DNA of 64,000 bases. It comes from Sinimarinibacterium arenosum. GTDB lineage: Bacteria; Pseudomonadota; Gammaproteobacteria; Nevskiales; Nevskiaceae. The position numbers and the translations under genes are program-made. The notes below the pieces were generated by a model. The model searched no databases. It was not told the DNA's origin and saw only the letters and a program-made list of their open reading frames with translations. Shown here piece after piece: positions 20,701-28,535 of the stretch (position 1 is the first letter of the stretch; every line of letters begins with the position of its first letter). The DNA lies in the NCBI RefSeq assembly GCF_005047655.1, contig NZ_SUKF01000010.1:62001-126000 (forward strand), read 5' to 3'.

Positions 20701-20832
20701 GATGACGGTGGCGGCGACAATGGTGGTGGCAACTCCGGCGGCAGGGACTCCAGCCGTTTCGGCGGCACTACTGCCCCCATGCTGCTGCTGCCGATGCTGC
20801 TGGTAGCACTGCTGCGACGGCAGCGGCGCTGA
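17761..20832 (+). CDS. Large secreted sialidase/BNR-fold protein with FN3, PKD and C-terminal sorting tail
   Basis: 1023 aa with a signal peptide (1 to about 24). The N-terminal part (about 30-165) looks like a pre-peptidase beta-sandwich. Residues about 180-600 form a BNR/sialidase-like propeller with repeated Asp-box-like phrases (YTDDDGETWTPG, ARSDDGGQTFG, HDKGETWVND, TYDSGQSWHT). An FN3 domain (about 605-700) and a PKD domain (about 880-975, SFGDGQTSE) follow. The end is a Gly/Asp-rich spacer, a hydrophobic helix and RRQRR, which fits a GlyGly-CTERM-type sorting signal processed by rhombosortase. No sialidase catalytic set is proved. GAGGAA upstream supports ATG 17761. Confidence 0.85.
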   Translation: MSIKTVSPWGLFIALSALPAVVFAADPSSGTLSPTTSELSYTSGPFIVSNPVGVTANGAPDCIDPALPCDDFALNVALPDDYDQTNPGAVIRVAVGWDAPADDFDIFLYDGDSIIAQSASSANPEVMTISAGAGARALTVRIVPYTVTGSSTSTLITLEAGAADGGASALPPEASGIAPRFAYHQSPNGLADGAGEPTIGFNPLTGRAMFIAALETDRVTFAENSGELDAAGNPLPDSCDATWEDVSYPLAVNTLDPILETNQDSGRTFSSQLTGANSLFAYTDDDGETWTPGQIGPPNGGVDHQTVGTGPYSEEFVGLRNPDGYAVYYCSQSTAVAFCARSDDGGQTFGPGVPIFEPALDCEGGTIGALHGHVQVAPDGTVYVPFGSCGGTQAVTVSSDSGVTWTVRQIPQSEPGDDPGVGIAADGTAYFCYINGTGSPHVTISHDKGETWVNDYDIGARVGIKHAVFPTATAGDADRAACAFIGTRDEGNPESLDFEGVWYPYVATTYDSGQSWHTVNVSPTDPVQGAGGICLSGTTCGSNRNLLDFNDIIKDDHGRVLFGFSDGCIGACILDPSKNSFTDDGVIVRQQGGRSLFAAFDPVEPAAPGGACLSGERTGASVLLNWRAPDDGGSAITGYDVYRGTTAGDVSTLIGSTAGKAAFEDTTADPAVEHYFYRVVAKNSNGSAAGNVLDLPIGVAPLPETSCALPGITVSEGEAGNCSADGCTPQTDLIKVSVAELSSLPDQLVFDVQVDSLDPVPLPGNYWLVLTSTDAGENLYLSMDTSTGTPAYSYGTYVAGTAGLLTFTYVGDLHEASTYNTDGHIYLVADKTLFGDLQPGDAISPIDVRTRSGADVVPSRDTLAVGDYVVRGTSACIVGNAPTALLGADKQSGSAPLSVNFTVTGGVNEPGLSLQSYALSFGDGQTSEGNFDGAGALTIGHSYSDDGAYPARLSVTDSAGNTSINRAERVIQVGQATGGGDDGGGDNGGGNSGGRDSSRFGGTTAPMLLLPMLLVALLRRQRR

Positions 20833-20856
20833 AGACCCGAGTTTCCTCAGCGACAC

Positions 20857-20892
20857 AAACAACAAGGGCGCCGACCGGCGCCCTTGTTGTTT
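20857..20892. terminator. Bidirectional intrinsic terminator
   Basis: A perfect 16-bp inverted repeat with a GACC loop (AAACAACAAGGGCGCC and its complement) lies between two converging genes. Each strand ends in a T-containing arm (TTGTTGTTT), so it can stop transcription from both sides. Confidence 0.9.
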
Positions 20893-20913
20893 GGCCAATG
20901 GCCAGTGCGTCGC

Positions 20914-22731
20914 TTACTCGAAGATGAAACTGTCGATCGGCAGCTTGGTCAACGACTTGCTCGGCTTCAGCATTGAAGTCGCATGACCCTTGGTCCGCGG
21001 CAGGATGTGATCGAAGTAGAACCGCGCCGTGGCGATCTTGGCTTTGTAGAACTCCGGACTCTCGGCGCCGCCTTCGGCCAGACGCTTGCTGGCCACGGCA
21101 GCCTGCAGCGCCCAGAAGTACGCCATCGTCACGTAACCCGAGAACATCAGGAAGTGATGGCTAGCGGCGCTGACCTGCTCGCGGTCCTTGCGCGCGATCA
21201 GCATGATGCGCATCGTCAGCACGTTCCACTCTGCAGCCAGACCGGCCAGTGATGCCGCGTAGCGGCGCAGTTTGGGATCGGACATGTGCTCCATCGCAAA
21301 CTTGGCGATCATGCCGGTGAACTCGCGCACGGCCTTGCCGCGGGTCATCACCAGCACCTTGCGGCCCAGCAGATCCAGCGCCTGGATGCCGGTGGTGCCT
21401 TCGTACAGGGTCGCAATGCGCGCGTCACGCGCGATCTGCTCCATGCCGTGTTCCTTGATGTAGCCGTGACCACCGAACACCTGGATGCCCTGGTTTGCCG
21501 CCTCCAGACCCATTTCCGTCAGAAAACCCTTCAGGATCGGGGTGAAGAAGCCGAGCTTATCGTCCCAGTACTTGTACTTCTTGGCGTCGCCTTCAGTGAC
21601 GCCATTGGTCATGTGATCGGCGTACTGCGCGGCAAAATAGATCATCGCGCGGCCGCCCTCGGCGAAGGCCTTCTGCGTCAGCAGCATGCGACGCACGTCG
21701 GCGTGATGGATCAGCGCGTCCGCGACCTTGTCCGGCTCCTGCTTGCCACGCAGGGCGCGCATCGAGCGGCGATCCTTGGCATACGCCACGGCGCCCTGGA
21801 ACGAGGCTTCGGCGTGGCACACCCCCTGGATCGCGGTGCCAATGCGCGCGGTGTTCATGAACGTGAACATCGCTTCGAGGCCCTTGTTGGGCTCCGCGAT
21901 CATGATGCCTTCGGCGCCATCAAAGTTGATCACGCAGGTGGCCGACGCCTTGATGCCCATCTTGTGTTCGATGGCGCTGCAGACAACCTCGTTGCGCTCA
22001 CCCAGGCTGCCGTCGGCGTTGACCCTGATCTTGGGCACGATGAACAGCGAGATGCCACGGGTTCCGGGCGGTGCGTCCGGCAGACGCGCCAGCACGATGT
22101 GCACGATATTCTCGGTCAGGTCGTGTTCGCCTGCCGAGATGAAGATCTTGGTGCCCGTAATCTTGTAGGTGCCGTCCGGCTGCGGTTCAGCCTTGGTCTT
22201 GACCTGACCCAGATCGGTGCCGCACTGCGGCTCGGTCAGGCACATCGTGCCGGACCAGCGCCCTTCGCACATCGGCGGCATGTAGATCGCCTTCTGCTCA
22301 GGTGTGGCGTGCTGCATCACCGTGTTCATCGCGCCCAGCGACAGGCCCGGATACATGCTGAACGACCAGTTGGCCGTCCCCATCATCTCGGCCTTGAGCA
22401 GGCCCAGCGACATCGGCATGCCCTGACCACCGTATTCGGTCGGATGCGACAGCCCCTGCCAGCCGCCTTCGACAAACTGGGCATAGGCTTCCTTGAAGCC
22501 CTTGGGCGTGCGTACTTCGCCGTTTTCCAGGTGACAGCCTTCCTCGTCGCCCGGCAGGTTCAGCGGTGCCAGTACTTCCTCGCACAGCTTGGCGCATTCC
22601 TCGATGATCGCGCTCACCGTATCCGGATCGGCATCCTTGCCGTTGGACAGCTCGGCATAGTGTCCGGGGTAGTCGAACACTTCGTTCAGCAGAAAACGCA
22701 TATCGCGCAGCGGGGCCTTGTAAGCCGGCAT
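20914..22731 (-). CDS. Acyl-CoA dehydrogenase, long (about 600 aa) type
   Basis: 605 aa, matching the larger bacterial acyl-CoA dehydrogenases (similar in layout to Pseudomonas long FadE proteins) rather than the 380-aa class. It catalyses the FAD-dependent first step of beta-oxidation. Visible marks are the N-terminal helical domain, the FAD-contact segment MCLTEPQCGTDLGQVKT, an FGGHGYIKEHGMEQ block and the catalytic base in ATLYEGTTGIQALD (Glu444). An extra C-terminal helical region follows residue 460. The ATG has a GGTGA-type site upstream. It diverges from an isomerase gene and ends at a shared terminator. Confidence 0.94.
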   Translation of the reverse strand: MPAYKAPLRDMRFLLNEVFDYPGHYAELSNGKDADPDTVSAIIEECAKLCEEVLAPLNLPGDEEGCHLENGEVRTPKGFKEAYAQFVEGGWQGLSHPTEYGGQGMPMSLGLLKAEMMGTANWSFSMYPGLSLGAMNTVMQHATPEQKAIYMPPMCEGRWSGTMCLTEPQCGTDLGQVKTKAEPQPDGTYKITGTKIFISAGEHDLTENIVHIVLARLPDAPPGTRGISLFIVPKIRVNADGSLGERNEVVCSAIEHKMGIKASATCVINFDGAEGIMIAEPNKGLEAMFTFMNTARIGTAIQGVCHAEASFQGAVAYAKDRRSMRALRGKQEPDKVADALIHHADVRRMLLTQKAFAEGGRAMIYFAAQYADHMTNGVTEGDAKKYKYWDDKLGFFTPILKGFLTEMGLEAANQGIQVFGGHGYIKEHGMEQIARDARIATLYEGTTGIQALDLLGRKVLVMTRGKAVREFTGMIAKFAMEHMSDPKLRRYAASLAGLAAEWNVLTMRIMLIARKDREQVSAASHHFLMFSGYVTMAYFWALQAAVASKRLAEGGAESPEFYKAKIATARFYFDHILPRTKGHATSMLKPSKSLTKLPIDSFIFE

Positions 22732-22921
22732 GACGTCACCTCAGATCGGATCAAAAAACGCGCGGGAGTGTGATGGTAACCGTGAATTCCGACATTGGCC
22801 GTAGACAACGCGACGAGCGGCTGTGCGGTAAGTACCGCGCGGTGACGTCACCACAAATGCTGCAAACGGCGGCGCGCTGGGGTTCCGGCTACGCTATTCG
22901 ACCAAGCCACAGGAGCACTCC

Positions 22922-23524
22922 ATGCCCCGCGTCGTGCAGTTCTGGTTCGAATTTGCCAGCACCTATTCCTACCCCGCAGCGATGACACTGGAGGCCGCAG
23001 CCGCAGCCGCGGGTGTGTCAGTGCAGTGGCGCGCCTTTCTGCTGGGGCCGGTCTTCCGGGAACAAGGCTACGACAGCTCGCCGTTCATCCAGTTTCCCGC
23101 CAAGGGACGCTATATGTGGCGGGACATTCAGCGCCTGTGCGCTCGCATGGATCTGCCGTACCGGCAGCCGTCGTCGTTTCCACGCACCAGCGTGAGCGCG
23201 GCACGGATCGTCGCCGCGTACGGCGACGCGCCGTGGATCGGCGATTTCGTGCGCGCGGTGTATACCGCAAACTTTGCCAACGATCAGGACATTGCTGATG
23301 ACGGCGTCATCCAGACCTGCCTGGTCTCGATCGGCCAGGACGCCGACACGCTGCTGGCATCCGTCGCGCAGTCGCCCTTGAAGGAACGCCTGCGCCAGAA
23401 CACCGACCAGGCGCGCACGCTCGGTATTTTTGGCGCACCCAGCTATTGGGTCGACGGTGAGCTGTTCTGGGGCAACGAGCGTCAGGCTGACGCTCTGGCA
23501 TGGGCCTGCGGTGAACGCATTTGA
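22922..23524 (+). CDS. 2-hydroxychromene-2-carboxylate isomerase-like (DsbA-fold) protein
   Basis: 200 aa. The start VVQFWFEFASTYSYPAA has the Ser (Ser13) that replaces the DsbA active cysteine in the kappa-GST/HCCA isomerase group. GxFGAPSYWVDGELFWGNER near the C-terminus is the cis-Pro loop plus the usual closing strand. Members isomerise glutathione adducts, for example in naphthalene breakdown, and also occur as general GST-like enzymes. An RBS-like AGGAG precedes the ATG by 8 bp. The next gene begins shortly after its stop, so the pair may be one unit. Confidence 0.9.
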   Translation: MPRVVQFWFEFASTYSYPAAMTLEAAAAAAGVSVQWRAFLLGPVFREQGYDSSPFIQFPAKGRYMWRDIQRLCARMDLPYRQPSSFPRTSVSAARIVAAYGDAPWIGDFVRAVYTANFANDQDIADDGVIQTCLVSIGQDADTLLASVAQSPLKERLRQNTDQARTLGIFGAPSYWVDGELFWGNERQADALAWACGERI

Positions 23525-23546
23525 AGCCATTGCGCGGCCCGCTTCG

Positions 23547-24002
23547 ATGATGGCGCGCTGTCCGCTACTGATTTATGGCAGCCTGCTGCATCCAGACATT
23601 CGACACGCCCTGCTCGGACGTCCGGTCCCCGCGAGTCCGGCGTGGCTCTATGGTTATCGCCGAATCGCCCTGCGCAGCGAGGCCTTTCCCGCCGTGGTGC
23701 CCGCGATGCCGGCTGCTTTGCCACGCACCGCTGTGCAGCTGAAAGAAATCCCCGGCGCTCTTATCCGGATCAGCCCACGCGAACTGCGCGTTCTGGACGC
23801 CTATGAAAACGATTTATACGTTCGGAGACGGGTACACGTCCGTGACGAAACCGACAACGCACGCTGGGCCTGGTGCTATCTGCTGAAACCCCAGTGCCGA
23901 CGCGCAGCCAGTAACCGTGCATGGTCGCTGTCGCGCTTCGAACGTCGACATGCGGCGCGCTCGATCATCGAAGCACGGAGATTTCGTGTTTCGCGTGGCT
24001 GA
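23547..24002 (+). CDS. Gamma-glutamylcyclotransferase / AIG2-like protein
   Basis: About 151 aa. The beginning CPLLIYGSLLHPDIRHALLG is the YGSL nucleotide-like loop of the GGCT/AIG2 fold, and LDAYENDLYVRR carries the acidic residue expected for catalysis. Family members release pyroglutamate from gamma-glutamyl amines or amino acids. The start is uncertain: two adjacent ATGs (23547, 23550) fit the family N-terminus but no clear ribosome site is seen, and a GTG at 23511 that overlaps the preceding gene is possible. The C-terminus is Arg-rich and not part of the usual fold. Confidence 0.75.
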   Translation: MMARCPLLIYGSLLHPDIRHALLGRPVPASPAWLYGYRRIALRSEAFPAVVPAMPAALPRTAVQLKEIPGALIRISPRELRVLDAYENDLYVRRRVHVRDETDNARWAWCYLLKPQCRRAASNRAWSLSRFERRHAARSIIEARRFRVSRG

Positions 24003-24008
24003 GACGGA

Positions 24009-24428
24009 TCACTCGCGCGGGCGCGGCTTGCCGCTCCCGCCGAGCAGCCCCTTCCAGAACTGGATCCGCGGCAGACCGCTGGCGATGTCTCCGGTATGAC
24101 CCGCCATCTCGCTGACATTCACCGCCAGCCTGAACACCACCATCAGGAATTCAAGTCCGATCCGGCACAGCGTCACCAGCACCACGAAGCCCACAGGGGC
24201 AACCAGCAGCAGACGAAACAGGCCTACCGCCAGCGATTGCGTGAATCCTCCAATCGCGTAGGTCAGCATTCCATATGCGCTGGCAGCAATCGCCAGCATG
24301 TACAGCGTCGGCAGCATGCGCGGCGTGATCAGTTGCTCAAAACGCAGATCGAGCAGGCTGCGCAGAAAATCGCGCGCGCTGTCCAGCAGCGCAGACACGG
24401 TCAACCGTGTGGGGTCTTCAGGGGACAT
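24009..24428 (-). CDS. DUF4282 family small membrane protein
   Basis: 139 aa. An N-terminal cytosolic helix (SALLDSARDFLRSLLDLRFEQLITPR) is followed by two membrane helices, about residues 41-61 and 72-98, then an amphipathic region and a Gly/Lys/Arg tail. This order is the DUF4282 pattern; the family has no known function. It is 39 bp downstream of the DUF445 gene on the same strand, so both membrane proteins may come from one transcript. The stop lies 6 bp from the converging AIG2-like gene. Confidence 0.8.
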   Translation of the reverse strand: MSPEDPTRLTVSALLDSARDFLRSLLDLRFEQLITPRMLPTLYMLAIAASAYGMLTYAIGGFTQSLAVGLFRLLLVAPVGFVVLVTLCRIGLEFLMVVFRLAVNVSEMAGHTGDIASGLPRIQFWKGLLGGSGKPRPRE

Positions 24429-24467
24429 CGCAGGAGATTCAGGCGTTAGAGAAACTTCAAGGACAGA

Positions 24468-25703
24468 CTAGAGCGCAAAGACCAGCACCAGCTGTGCCAT
24501 CCCTGCCGCTGCTCCCAACGCGGCACCCACCAGGATCAGTTTCAGCTCGTCCTCCTGGAAGCACGGACGTAACAGATCCTGAAACTCTTCCGGTGGCAGC
24601 TTTTCCATGCGCGACTGGATCACCTGCTGCATCAGCTGACCGCGCTCCCGCAGAAAATCACGATCCTCGAACGGCAGGCCGGCCTCGGCTTCGGCCTTGG
24701 CCGCAACCGAATCCTTGATCTGGGCGAAACCGGCAGGGCCCAGCGTGGTCTGCACCGCCAGTTTGGTCATACCGCCGAGCCCGCCGGCGACACGATCCAC
24801 CAGCGGTTTGACGTGCCGCCGCAACAAGGCACGCGACCGATCCTGGTACGGTCCGTTCAACATCGCGTCGATCAGCAGCGGCAAGGTCACGATCTCTTCA
24901 ATGACAATGCGGCAGAACGACTCCGAAACCGCCTTCTGCCGCTTCAGAAACAGACCCTGAATCGAGAACGGCCCCAGCTTGATCGGATTCAGCGGCCGGA
25001 AGATCAGATTCAGTGCAATCCAGTTGGTGGCATAGCCCACAATCAGTCCCGCCAGTGGCAAGGTCCACCAGACCGGATAGAAGTACCACTGGACCGCCTG
25101 GATCAAGCCGAACGCGCCGCCAAAGTACCAGCCGGAGCGGACCAGGAAGCGGAACTCCACCTCGCCGCACTCCAGAAAAACGCGGTTCAAAAGGACCTTG
25201 TTGCGCTCCAGCTGATCCTCGACCATCGGCTTCATGTCGAGCAGATGATCGATATTGAGCGTCACATCCTTCATCAATGCGTCGACCTGCTGCGGCATCT
25301 GCGAGCGTACTCGCGCGTAGATCTGACGACGGACGAACATCGGAAGATTGGCCCACAGCACCGGATAGTGCTCATTCATCAGCTCGTCGACCCACGGCTC
25401 CAGCATCGGATCGACGCCAACCACGATCTGATCGGCAATTTTCTTCGGATCCAGCACCTCGATCAGCTCGTGCAGCGTGATCAGCTTGGACAGAATCGAC
25501 TGCACCGCAAGACCCGCCATGCGCCGCGCCTTGGACGGGATGATGCCCTGCCAGCCCAGATACGGTGGTTTGACGCCAACGAATTCCAGCGGGTGGAATG
25601 TCATCCACACCGCCAGCCAGTTGGTCACGCCGCCGACTGCGGCGGCAACCAGCGGAATGCTGAGCGTCTTCCAGATCGACTGTTCCGCTGCAATTTCAAA
25701 CAT
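24468..25703 (-). CDS. DUF445 family membrane protein
   Basis: 411 aa. The start FEIAAEQSIWKTLSIPLVAAAVGGVTNWLAVWM and the internal copy LIVGYATNWIALNLIFRPL are the paired glycine-rich N-terminal and mid-protein membrane segments of DUF445, separated by a long helical region, with a last membrane helix at the C-terminus (LILVGAALGAAAGMAQLVLVF). Function is not established. The long frame from 26039 is rejected since GGAG lies upstream of ATG 25703. It diverges from the AraC-type regulator, with 268 bp between them. Confidence 0.87.
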   Translation of the reverse strand: MFEIAAEQSIWKTLSIPLVAAAVGGVTNWLAVWMTFHPLEFVGVKPPYLGWQGIIPSKARRMAGLAVQSILSKLITLHELIEVLDPKKIADQIVVGVDPMLEPWVDELMNEHYPVLWANLPMFVRRQIYARVRSQMPQQVDALMKDVTLNIDHLLDMKPMVEDQLERNKVLLNRVFLECGEVEFRFLVRSGWYFGGAFGLIQAVQWYFYPVWWTLPLAGLIVGYATNWIALNLIFRPLNPIKLGPFSIQGLFLKRQKAVSESFCRIVIEEIVTLPLLIDAMLNGPYQDRSRALLRRHVKPLVDRVAGGLGGMTKLAVQTTLGPAGFAQIKDSVAAKAEAEAGLPFEDRDFLRERGQLMQQVIQSRMEKLPPEEFQDLLRPCFQEDELKLILVGAALGAAAGMAQLVLVFAL

Positions 25704-25971
25704 GGCAACTCCGCGGCCGGCGCGCTGCGCCAGCGGCCCGGCAACGTGAATGGATGGTCCCCGCAGCGCCTCGTTCAAGCTTTTAATAGTGCGCTCGGAC
25801 GTGAACTTAACACTGCGGATCACCCTCGCCAACTGACCGATGAATGACCTTCGACTGTCATTCCGGCAAACTAGCCCGGTGTCGTGAATGCGGCCGGCCG
25901 CGGAACCCGGAAGGATCGGGCTCCCGTACCGACCCCGGCGCGCACTCATAACAAGAAGGGTCAAACGGGTG

Positions 25972-26985
25972 ATGCGGGACTCCGGACAATTTCTGCTGGT
26001 TGTGCACGAGGCCATGGTCAAGGCCGGCATCGACGTCAACGCGATTTACACCCGGCTCGGTTACGACGCCGAGAAGCTGCCTCTGCGGGAACTGCGCACG
26101 CCGCACCAGCAGCAGGCACTGTTCTGGCAGGTGGTCGAGGGCGTAACCAGCGATCCCGACGTCGGCCTGCACCTGTGCCCCCACCTGCCGCTGTTCCGCG
26201 GCGAGGTGATCGAATACCTGATGTTCAGCAGTCCCACCTTCGGCGAAGGCATCCTGCGCGCGCTGAAGTACATCCGTCTGGTCAGCGACGCACTCAGCGT
26301 TCGGCTGGTCCATGACGAACAGGGCGCACGCATTGCCGTCATCGGCAGCACTCTGGACGCACCGCAGCTGCGCCATACCGAGATCTGCGTCGTTTACGAG
26401 CTGATCCAGTTTGCGCAGTCCGTCACCGAACTGCGGTATGCGCCGCTGCGGGTCAAACTGCGCTGCAGCCGCCGCAGCCCGCAAAGCGATTACGACGCGG
26501 TCTTCGGCTGTCCGGTCGAATTCGACGGGCTGGAAAGCGAGATCTGGTTCAACCCGGCGCTACTGGAATTTCGCTCACCCCGCTGGGACCCGGATCTGCT
26601 GAAGCTGCACGAGGAATTCGCGCAGAAACGCCTGTCTGACCTGCACCGACGCGACCTCGTCGAACAGATCCGCAAGGTGCTCTCGCAGCGGCTGGAACTG
26701 GAAACCTGCGACCTCGATGATGTCGCCCGCGAAGTCGGCCTGGCCCCGCGACGCCTGCGCTTCGAGCTGTCGCGTGCGGGGACCAGCTTCAGCCAGATCG
26801 TCACCGATTTCCGCTATGCGCTCGCGCGCAAGCTGCTGGCCCGCACCGAAGAGCCGATTGACAACATTGTCTATCTGACCGGCTTTTCCGAACCCAGTAC
26901 CTTCTACCGTGCCTTCAAGCGCTGGTGTGGCATGACACCGGTACAGTATCGCGAGTCACATCGCGCCCCACCCGCGGGATCCTGA
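25972..26985 (+). CDS. AraC-family transcriptional regulator
   Basis: 337 aa. Residues about 10-210 are the long N-terminal effector domain seen in OruR/VirS-type AraC proteins. Residues about 235-332 hold the two helix-turn-helix units, with the second carrying the family signature LTGFSEPSTFYRAFKRWCGMTP. Proteins of this subgroup often control lipid, sterol or amino-acid genes next to them. Here the gene immediately precedes, in the same direction, the 27131-36095 operon. A direct repeat 86 bp past its stop is a plausible binding site. The ATG at 25972 is chosen over a GTG one codon earlier and over the longer frame from 25888. Confidence 0.88.
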   Translation: MRDSGQFLLVVHEAMVKAGIDVNAIYTRLGYDAEKLPLRELRTPHQQQALFWQVVEGVTSDPDVGLHLCPHLPLFRGEVIEYLMFSSPTFGEGILRALKYIRLVSDALSVRLVHDEQGARIAVIGSTLDAPQLRHTEICVVYELIQFAQSVTELRYAPLRVKLRCSRRSPQSDYDAVFGCPVEFDGLESEIWFNPALLEFRSPRWDPDLLKLHEEFAQKRLSDLHRRDLVEQIRKVLSQRLELETCDLDDVAREVGLAPRRLRFELSRAGTSFSQIVTDFRYALARKLLARTEEPIDNIVYLTGFSEPSTFYRAFKRWCGMTPVQYRESHRAPPAGS

Positions 26986-27070
26986 GTCAGCGATTTCCGC
27001 GCGACCTTGCGGACACGCGGCGCGGCGGCAGGGTCAATGCAAGCCGGCGCGATTGCGCATACTGTGTTCG

Positions 27071-27096
27071 GGATCGACCGCACTAGACGGATCGAC
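27071..27096. promoter_or_regulatory. Direct repeat, candidate AraC-type operator
   Basis: GGATCGAC occurs at 27071-27078 and again at 27089-27096, 18 bp apart on the same face region of the helix. It is flanked by an inverted pair CATACTG (27058-27064) and CAGTATG (27102-27108). It lies between the regulator gene and the first operon gene at 27131. The assignment is inference from spacing and position. Confidence 0.45.
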
Positions 27097-27130
27097 GAAT
27101 CCAGTATGAAGGCCATTTGGAGGAGAACGA

Positions 27131-27343
27131 ATGTCCGCTGCGCACCCCCTGGCCGATGAGCTGGGCTCACAGCCGTTGCCTGCGCTCGACGCGCTGACGA
27201 CTGCCGAGATCGAACTGCTGCGCCAGAGTATCCGCGCCGCACGTGTGCACCAGAAACAACAGCTGGCCCGCGCCTTCGAGGCCGCACTCGGACACATTCC
27301 CGCACTGCTGCGCGGTCCCGTGCGCAAGATCCTCTTCCCGTAG
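27131..27343 (+). CDS. Small cytosolic protein of unknown function, 70 aa
   Basis: The ATG is preceded by a strong GGAGGAGA site, which argues for a translated gene despite the short length. The protein is soluble and helical, with a long basic amphipathic helix (about residues 24-60: Leu/Ile/Ala/Arg/Gln rich) and no signal peptide or known motif. It is the first gene after the candidate operator and its stop lies 11 bp before the next start, so it should be co-translated with the helical-repeat protein. It may be a small partner of it. Family not recognised. Confidence 0.65.
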   Translation: MSAAHPLADELGSQPLPALDALTTAEIELLRQSIRAARVHQKQQLARAFEAALGHIPALLRGPVRKILFP

Positions 27344-27354
27344 AGGCGAGCGCA

Positions 27355-28383
27355 ATGGCGACGTTGGCCCAACACGCAGAAATTCTGAAGCTGGCGCGAG
27401 TGCTCGCGACCACCCCGGGGCAGCTGGCGTATCTCGAAAAGCTGGATGCAGCATCCATTCGGCAGCTGCGCGAACGCATTACTGGCAGCCTGTTTGACGC
27501 TGACCAGCACCTGTTCCACCGCGTCGCCGCCTCCAGTCGTCTGCTGCCTGGAAAGATCACCGCCCTGATCGCGGAAAAAGCACTGGGCTCGCTGCTGTGT
27601 GCCCGCATCGCCGGCTTGCTGCCAGCGGATCGTGCGGTCGATATTGCCAAACGTCTGCACACACCCTTTCTGGCCGACGTCTGCCTGGAGATCGACCCGC
27701 GCCATATCCGCGAGCTGATCGCGGGAATGCCGCTGGACCGCGTGGTCGATGTCGCACGGGAGCTAGCCGGCCGCCGCGAACATATCGCCATGGCCCGCTT
27801 CGTCGATTGCCTGCCGGAAACCGCGATGCGCGCGATTCTGGCCGCGCTGCGCGACGACGTCGCGTTGCTGCAGATCGGTTTCTTCGTCGAGGACCCGGCC
27901 CAGCTCAGCGCAGTGATCGCGATGCTGCCGGACGCCCGGCTGCGCAACATGATCGCTTCGGCCATCGAGGGCGACGACGAGCTGTGGCCGGAAGCGATGA
28001 ATCTGATCAATGGCATCGCCACCCCGCAACGCCGTCACATGGCGGCGCTCGCCGCCGACCTGGGCGATGCCATGCTGACGCGCATGCTCGAACGCACGCA
28101 CCGCCAGTCGCTGTGGCCGGCATTGCTGCCGATCGTCGCTGAAATGGCGACGGCGCAGCATGCACATCTGGCGCGTCTGGCCGCGCTGGACAATGACGCC
28201 ATGCTGGAGTCGCTGATCCTCGCTGCGCATCAAGGCATGCTATGGCCGCAACTGCTGCCCCTGGTCGCCAACATGCCGTCACCGACCCAAAGTCGTGCGG
28301 CCAGCATCGCCGAACGTCTGGGGCCGGATGTGGTGACGCAATTGACCCAGGCCATCCGCACCGCCGCCTCACCGGCCGCTTGA
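27355..28383 (+). CDS. Alpha-helical repeat protein of unknown function
   Basis: 342 aa, cytosolic, no signal peptide and no membrane helices. The sequence is a run of short helical pairs with recurring Leu-Pro turns (AGLLPADRAVDIAKRL, AGMPLDRVVDVAREL, DCLPETAMRAILAAL), which resembles the superhelical N-domain of MgtE. Later copies contain a repeated LWPxLLPxVAxM phrase (near 275 and 310), showing internal duplication. It is translated 11 bp after a 70-aa protein and precedes the DUF1302 gene by 152 bp. A scaffold or regulatory role is possible, but nothing shows it. Confidence 0.75.
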   Translation: MATLAQHAEILKLARVLATTPGQLAYLEKLDAASIRQLRERITGSLFDADQHLFHRVAASSRLLPGKITALIAEKALGSLLCARIAGLLPADRAVDIAKRLHTPFLADVCLEIDPRHIRELIAGMPLDRVVDVARELAGRREHIAMARFVDCLPETAMRAILAALRDDVALLQIGFFVEDPAQLSAVIAMLPDARLRNMIASAIEGDDELWPEAMNLINGIATPQRRHMAALAADLGDAMLTRMLERTHRQSLWPALLPIVAEMATAQHAHLARLAALDNDAMLESLILAAHQGMLWPQLLPLVANMPSPTQSRAASIAERLGPDVVTQLTQAIRTAASPAA

Positions 28384-28451
28384 ACACAGGTCAACCAGAA
28401 CATTGACTGATGACAATGTCAGCAATCAATGGCAAAGTATCCGGCATAGTA

Positions 28452-28512
28452 CGGCTCCGACAGGAGCCGAAAAAGTTGCCGGCAAATGGAATTTCGCCGG
28501 TGAAATACCGGT
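28452..28512 (+). promoter_or_regulatory. Structured leader upstream of the DUF1302 gene
   Basis: Three inverted repeats follow each other: CGGCTCC-GACA-GGAGCCG (28452-28469), the palindrome TTGCCGGCAA (about 28475-28484) and CCGGT-GAAAT-ACCGG (about 28498-28512). None has a T-run for termination. They end about 25 bases before the start at 28536, so they could affect mRNA stability or translation. Confidence 0.4.
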
Positions 28513-28522
28513 CATCGAGTGC

Positions 28523-28532
28523 TCGGGGGAGA
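28523..28532 (+). promoter_or_regulatory. Shared leader decamer before DUF1302 gene
   Basis: TCGGGGGAGA lies 3 nt before the ATG at 28536. The same ten bases precede the genes at 32381 and 33516. It serves as the ribosome-binding site and includes a GGA core. Confidence 0.6.
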
Positions 28533-28535
28533 ACG

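Noticed and set aside
21286-22773. 495-codon open frame opposite the long acyl-CoA dehydrogenase
   Set aside because: Shadow frame of a well-supported enzyme gene; no motif or ribosome site.
28452-28469. CGGCTCC-GACA-GGAGCCG as an intrinsic terminator
   Set aside because: On the plus strand it is followed by an A-run, not T; it is kept only as leader structure.
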